Source: DAOPXV01 sp035352535 (GTDB taxonomy: Bacteria; Muiribacteriota; UBA9980). Taken from it: DNA of 9,229 nucleotides. The notes beneath the pieces are model-generated. The model was not told where the DNA came from, ran no database searches, and saw nothing but the letters and a program-made list of their open reading frames with translations. Where the stretch lies: positions 1 to 9,229 of the forward strand of contig CAZJFS010000172.1 in NCBI GenBank assembly GCA_964545075.1, given 5' to 3'. This document shows positions 5,581-9,229 of the stretch, piece after piece; the stretch's first letter is position 1, and each line of letters opens with the position of its first letter. Both the position numbers and the translations under genes were made by a program.

Positions 5581-7558
5581 CGATCATTTCCTCTAATATT
5601 TTTAATATTCTTTCGTTGGATCTTCCGTCAAGTTTATAATAGTTGTCTTCTATCAATTTATTTATGGCCGCGGGCGAAGGTTTTTCAAGCTTCCCGGCCA
5701 TGGCCTTGTCTATCGTCTCCTTGAACTTTTTATTAGAATAACATATTCTATCTCGAAATTCAAGCGAATCAGCGAGAGGGCTTAAATTTATTTTGAACGC
5801 ATCGCCGTATAGTACTACATCCGTCCCTAAAACGAGCGCTTCGAGGCCGACCATCGAGTTCGAGGTTATTAAAACGTCGTTGCTGACAATAAGTTCGTAT
5901 ATGTTGTCTTTTTTTATCTCGTATTTTATATTTTTATATTTTTCGCTGGCATTAAAAATCGCGGCGATTTCGGAGCCGATATCGCACATGGGATGCGTCT
6001 TAATGGTCATTGAAGCATCTTTATATGATGAAAGCGATTCCAGACTCGAATTTAGTATATCCAACGACTCATCACGATCGCTGACAGTAGCGATCAAAAC
6101 CTTGATAAATTGACCGTCTTTTTTTCGGGTGGTGCGATTTAAAAATTTTAAAATAAAGTCATATCTGGGCGAACCCGTCACGAAAAGTTTTTCAGGATTA
6201 ATCCTATACGCGTCAAGCGCATTTGCCGAATTTTCACCGCTCAACAGGAAGCAATCGGGCTCTGGCAGGCACGACAACCCGGTTTGTCCCTCCTTGCTTA
6301 TCTCGGTTTCATCATAATTATAATGAAGATTATATTTCGTGATAGTACTATGCTGAAAAGCTATCGTTTTTATTCCGCTCAATTCGGAATCATTCTTTAT
6401 TCCGTTAATAAATCCCCTTGCGTATGCGTATAGCTCTAAAAAATTAACGAAACCTCTGACGCTCTTATTTTCCTTTAAATACCTTGTCACTGCTTTTGAT
6501 AAAACCAAATTATAAGGGATATCCAACAAAAATGAATTTCTAAATTCTAAATAGGCCATGTCAAATATGTTTGTTTTATTATATTGAAAAATTTTTTTAT
6601 TCGCTCTGATAGAAAACGCTCTGTCAAGCGATAAAACTGTCAGGCCGGCCAGAGTATAATATTTAATTATCTCGCGAACGGAAACATACCGATCTAAAAA
6701 GTCGAAAGCAAAGCCACCATCAAAAACCCGTTTAAATGACTTATATAGTTTCATCAAACTTTTGTCAAACCATTTAAGCTTAAAAAGATAAGCCGGTTTT
6801 ATTTTCAGTGAATAATCTTCAATGCATTCAATCAGATCGAAATAATATTTGTCAAGATACTTTCCGTCGTAGTCGTTCCAGTGGGCAGGAAACCATGAAT
6901 GAAAGCATAGAAGTGCTTTATCGGACCCGCTCCCGGTACCCGACGTCCTCAATTTCATTAACAGCGAAGTTAAAATTTTAGATGATATAAGTTTGAATGC
7001 CGCTTTTGCAGCGTTAACCGGAAAAATAAAACCTTTACAAGGCTTGCTTCGATCGTAAAAGCTTCCAGACGATATCCTGTGCGAAGCGAACACGCCATTA
7101 ACACTATCAATAAAATTCGCGTCATTGCTATGGATCAAGCCGAGATCATAATTGGTTCTTTCTATTATTTTTTTTATTATATCCAGCTGAAAAAGTCTGT
7201 TTACGATTCCTCCGGCATCGGGAGCCTTGTCGGCGAAATTCATAAGCCACCAGGCCGAGAACCCTTTATCCAAGAAGATATTATGAAATGAAACGCCGGT
7301 TTTACCTCTGAATTTAAAAACTTTTCGCGGAAGTTCGGCAAAAAATTTTACTATATTGTTGCGGGATTCATCCAATAGTTCGACATAATCATCGGCAACA
7401 TCAATTATCGTGGCTTGGGGCATCTTGGACACGAGAGTTTTAATATATTCATTTTTTCTTATAAACAAAAAATCCGACCTGCGGCTTTTTTCTATAAGCT
7501 CGAGTATATTTTGATTTAGTGATTTTTCACACGAATCTATTATTAAAATTAAATTCAT
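5552..7558 (-). CDS. Large GT-B-like surface carbohydrate biosynthesis protein, putative glycosyltransferase
   Basis: The 668-residue product is a candidate transferase of the capsule/CDP-glycerol-transferase-like GT-B group. Its C-terminal half has a typical series: IAFQHS (399-404), LFVTGSPRYD (458-467), IKTHP (519-523) and ITSNSMVGLEAL (564-575). These resemble the FQHG, GxPRxD, KxHP and SxSxxxLEA patterns of such enzymes. The N-terminal half, including FSAWWLMNFADKAPD (100-114), is not a domain I can assign with certainty but recalls large surface-carbohydrate proteins found near nonulosonic acid genes. No signal peptide or clear membrane span is seen. The ATG at 7558 follows the oxidoreductase stop by 6 bp and lacks a clear Shine-Dalgarno, so re-initiation is likely. 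The DNA is notably AT-rich compared with the gene upstream (for example 10 G+C in 6541-6600). Donor and acceptor are unknown. Confidence 0.75.
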   Translation of the reverse strand: MNLILIIDSCEKSLNQNILELIEKSRRSDFLFIRKNEYIKTLVSKMPQATIIDVADDYVELLDESRNNIVKFFAELPRKVFKFRGKTGVSFHNIFLDKGFSAWWLMNFADKAPDAGGIVNRLFQLDIIKKIIERTNYDLGLIHSNDANFIDSVNGVFASHRISSGSFYDRSKPCKGFIFPVNAAKAAFKLISSKILTSLLMKLRTSGTGSGSDKALLCFHSWFPAHWNDYDGKYLDKYYFDLIECIEDYSLKIKPAYLFKLKWFDKSLMKLYKSFKRVFDGGFAFDFLDRYVSVREIIKYYTLAGLTVLSLDRAFSIRANKKIFQYNKTNIFDMAYLEFRNSFLLDIPYNLVLSKAVTRYLKENKSVRGFVNFLELYAYARGFINGIKNDSELSGIKTIAFQHSTITKYNLHYNYDETEISKEGQTGLSCLPEPDCFLLSGENSANALDAYRINPEKLFVTGSPRYDFILKFLNRTTRKKDGQFIKVLIATVSDRDESLDILNSSLESLSSYKDASMTIKTHPMCDIGSEIAAIFNASEKYKNIKYEIKKDNIYELIVSNDVLITSNSMVGLEALVLGTDVVLYGDAFKINLSPLADSLEFRDRICYSNKKFKETIDKAMAGKLEKPSPAAINKLIEDNYYKLDGRSNERILKILEEMIDGDNQNRNI
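5589..5593 (-). promoter_or_regulatory. Ribosome binding site of the HAD gene, inside the preceding gene
   Basis: On the minus strand GAGGA lies 8 nt before the ATG at 5580. It sits within the coding region of the 668-residue protein, whose TGA is 29 bases downstream of the first base of that ATG. This confirms the overlapping start. Confidence 0.7.
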
Positions 7559-7564
7559 TTACAT

Positions 7565-8653
7565 TTAGTTTTCTTTAATTCTGTACATATTCCGGATATC
7601 TTCGCCGCCGGAAAAAACGCCGAGCTTCGAAGACGCGGGGCATTCAGTCATGAAGACCTCCCGTTTTTCCTCGATCGATTTATATATCGCGTTCAAAAGC
7701 CGCACGCATCTCAAGCCTTCGGCCCCGTCTATCACCGGCTGCCTGCCATTTTTAACCGACTCCACGACTTCGGCTATAAATTCGTCATGTCCGAAACCGT
7801 AAACATTGGGCGGATTTTCATAAAACTCGCTCATGTCGATATCGTCGAAGGTCCAGGTGACGAGCTTGTTGACCGAAGCGCCTTCGATTATCGCCGTGCC
7901 TTTTTCGCCCAGGATGGAAAGCGACGCCTCCAGGTCCATGGGCCTTGCCGCGGTGGTCGCCTCGATGATGCCGAGCGAACCGTTTTTAAATTTAAGAACG
8001 CATGCCGCCGTGTCCTCGATCTCCACCTTGACGAGAGCGGTCTGCGCCCTGGCGAAAACGGATTCGACATCGCCGAACATCCATTGAAGCAGGTCTATAT
8101 GGTGTATGGCCTGATTCGTGAGCGCTCCCCCGTCTAAAAGCCAGGTCCCGCGCCATGGATCGCGATCATAATATGACTGGCCGCGGGCCCACCGTAATCT
8201 CACGGTCCCCATTACGAGCTTTCCAAAAAGCCCTTGAACTATACCTTCTCTTATTTTTTTCACGGCCTTGTTATAGCGGTTCTGGAGAACGGCGAAAAGT
8301 CCTACGCCCATGTTCTTGGCGGTCGCGATCATTTCCTCGCCGTCCGATATTTTTAAAGCCATCGGTTTTTCGATGACTATGTGCTTCCTATATTTTTTCA
8401 TTATTTCAATGGCGTGTTCCGGATGCATTCCGCTCGGCGTCATAATATTTACGACATCGATATCCTCTGCCCTCAACATCTCATGGTAATTGGTATAATA
8501 TTTTATGCCGCACTCGCCGGCGTATTTTTTCGCACGTTCCTCTACGAGGTCGCACACGGCGACCAGTTCGGCGTCCGCGACCGATTTTATGGCGTCAATA
8601 TGGCGGCTGGCGATCCTTCCGCAACCGATTATGGCAAATCTTATTTTTTTCAT
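7565..8653 (-). CDS. Gfo/Idh/MocA family NAD(P)-dependent sugar oxidoreductase
   Basis: From the ATG at 8653 this is a 362-residue enzyme of the usual family length. It has an N-terminal Rossmann motif IIGCGRIASRH (8-18), the EKP signature (95-97, Lys96), and the substrate segment YYDRDPWRGTWLLDGGAL (161-178) followed by NQAIHHID (180-187) holding the catalytic His. The WRGTW-DGG-NQxIHxID pattern is close to that of WlbA/WbpB-type enzymes, which oxidise C3 of UDP-GlcNAc uronic acid, so a nucleotide sugar or sugar acid is a plausible substrate; the exact reaction is not readable. A TTG at 8662 is in frame, but the GAGG at 8665-8668 would be only 2 nt from it, against 11 nt from the ATG, and the Rossmann strand begins just after the ATG. 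The gene starts 13 bp after the methyltransferase stop. It is visibly richer in G+C than the next gene. Confidence 0.92.
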   Translation of the reverse strand: MKKIRFAIIGCGRIASRHIDAIKSVADAELVAVCDLVEERAKKYAGECGIKYYTNYHEMLRAEDIDVVNIMTPSGMHPEHAIEIMKKYRKHIVIEKPMALKISDGEEMIATAKNMGVGLFAVLQNRYNKAVKKIREGIVQGLFGKLVMGTVRLRWARGQSYYDRDPWRGTWLLDGGALTNQAIHHIDLLQWMFGDVESVFARAQTALVKVEIEDTAACVLKFKNGSLGIIEATTAARPMDLEASLSILGEKGTAIIEGASVNKLVTWTFDDIDMSEFYENPPNVYGFGHDEFIAEVVESVKNGRQPVIDGAEGLRCVRLLNAIYKSIEEKREVFMTECPASSKLGVFSGGEDIRNMYRIKEN

Positions 8654-8664
8654 ATTTTTCAAAG

Positions 8665-8668
8665 CCTC
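8665..8668 (-). promoter_or_regulatory. Ribosome binding site supporting the ATG start of the oxidoreductase
   Basis: GAGG on the minus strand overlaps the TGA stop of the methyltransferase gene (8667-8669). The spacer is 11 nt to the ATG at 8653, workable though long, and only 2 nt to the alternative TTG at 8662, which is too short. Confidence 0.5.
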
Positions 8669-9229
8669 AATTTTTAGCGAATATTGTTATCGTATCGGAG
8701 ATACCTTTTTTAACCAGATTTTCCTTATAGACGCGGTTGACGTCTTCACTGAATACGGCGGTATATTTTCCCATTCCGCCGGGCTTCCTGTCCTTGAGCC
8801 AGTGGATATGGTTCGATATGTCATAGCGCTGAGAGTGCTTTACTTCAGCCGTTTTAAAGCCTGATTTTTCAAAAACGAATTCCAGGGTTTTCGAAGAATA
8901 ATAAAAATAATGGGCAAGCTGCCAGTAAAAATCAAGCAGTTCAGGCATTTTATAAAACGAGACGAGAACATCTTCCACGTTGGGAACTTCAAAAATTATC
9001 ATTCCGCCGGGGTTGAGATTGTTCTTTAACTTATTCAGGAAATCTATCGGATTTCTTATATGCTCAAAAACATAAAAAGATAAAATAATATCGAATTTCC
9101 GCGAAGCTATTTCGCTTAACGATGAATAAGTTTTTATTCCGCGGCCGTTGGCGTAATCGCAATATTGCTCGCCGGGTTCTATCCCGCAGACGCTTTTAAC
9201 GAAAGGCTTCATGGCGTCGATAAAAAAGC
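8667..9229 (-). CDS. Class I SAM-dependent methyltransferase, 5'-truncated by window edge
   Basis: The frame is open to the right edge: residues FFIDA precede the first visible Met at 9212, so the true start lies outside. The visible 187 residues begin after the glycine-rich SAM motif. They include the acidic ribose-binding loop GIEPGEQYCDYA, the motif IV-like region FDIILSFYVFEHI, the post-motif LNPGGMIIFEVPN, and a later AHYFYYSSKTLEFVFEKSGF stretch. The last is typical of the Methyltransf_23-like proteins common in polysaccharide clusters, where a His and a Ser/Thr-Leu pair follow the core. About 60 to 100 N-terminal residues are probably missing. It likely methylates a sugar or sugar precursor, but O-, N- or C-methylation cannot be told. 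It ends TGA, and the stop overlaps the ribosome site of the oxidoreductase, so it belongs to the same operon. Confidence 0.88.
   Translation of the reverse strand, partial: FFIDAMKPFVKSVCGIEPGEQYCDYANGRGIKTYSSLSEIASRKFDIILSFYVFEHIRNPIDFLNKLKNNLNPGGMIIFEVPNVEDVLVSFYKMPELLDFYWQLAHYFYYSSKTLEFVFEKSGFKTAEVKHSQRYDISNHIHWLKDRKPGGMGKYTAVFSEDVNRVYKENLVKKGISDTITIFAKN

Noticed and set aside
7559..7564. ATG-TAA start-stop mini frame between the oxidoreductase and the GT-B-like gene
   Set aside because: It arises from the TAAATGTAAATG junction; nothing shows that it is used or regulatory.
7787..8137. Plus-strand open frames of up to about 116 codons opposite the oxidoreductase gene, and similar frames opposite other genes
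   Set aside because: They lie wholly antisense to genes with clear family motifs, have no recognisable domains, and are expected by chance, especially in the G+C-rich stretch.
8653..8662. TTG at 8662 as the oxidoreductase start
   Set aside because: The GAGG ribosome site would be only 2 nt away, and the extra residues add nothing to the Rossmann strand; the ATG at 8653 fits better.

Overview
The window is a stretch of a surface-polysaccharide (O-antigen or capsule type) gene cluster. Every supportable gene lies on the minus strand, so transcription runs from high to low coordinates. Ten genes are packed with gaps of 4 to 37 bp, one 29-bp overlap, and one unresolved run of N. There is no room for internal terminators or clear promoters, so this looks like the middle of a long operon whose two ends fall outside the window. 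I found no RNA genes, mobile elements, CRISPR arrays or long non-coding stretches. The genes with good Shine-Dalgarno sites (AAGGAG, AAAGGAG, AAGGGA), the standard code and the RfbF/RfbG pair point to a bacterium, most likely one with a Gram-negative type envelope. The N run suggests a draft or metagenomic scaffold. The sequence does not allow a safer taxonomic call.

Layout in order of transcription: (1) 8667-9229, a class I SAM-dependent methyltransferase cut by the right edge; (2) 7565-8653, a Gfo/Idh/MocA sugar oxidoreductase; (3) 5552-7558, a large GT-B-like surface carbohydrate protein; (4) 4930-5580, a HAD phosphatase overlapping gene 3; (5) 4131-4892, a CMP-sugar synthetase (NeuA/KdsB-like cytidylyltransferase); then 10 N at 4105-4114; (6) 3290-4063, glucose-1-phosphate cytidylyltransferase RfbF; (7) 2222-3277, CDP-glucose 4,6-dehydratase RfbG; (8) 1279-2202, an extended SDR, probably the 4-ketoreductase; (9) 688-1272, an RmlC-like cupin sugar 3- or 3,5-epimerase; (10) 1-683, a family 2 glycosyltransferase cut by the left edge.

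Two CTP-dependent sugar-activation modules sit next to each other. Genes 6-9 read as a pathway from glucose-1-phosphate through CDP-glucose and CDP-4-keto-6-deoxyglucose to a C3 (or C3/C5) epimerised, C4-reduced CDP-6-deoxyhexose. The 3-dehydrase RfbH, which would lead to 3,6-dideoxyhexoses, is not between these genes. Genes 2, 4 and 5 may form a second module that makes and activates a CMP-linked sugar, with gene 3 as a candidate transferase. The identity of that sugar is not readable from this window. The partial methyltransferase and the family 2 glycosyltransferase would modify and transfer sugars. The pathway assignments are inferences from family membership and gene order.
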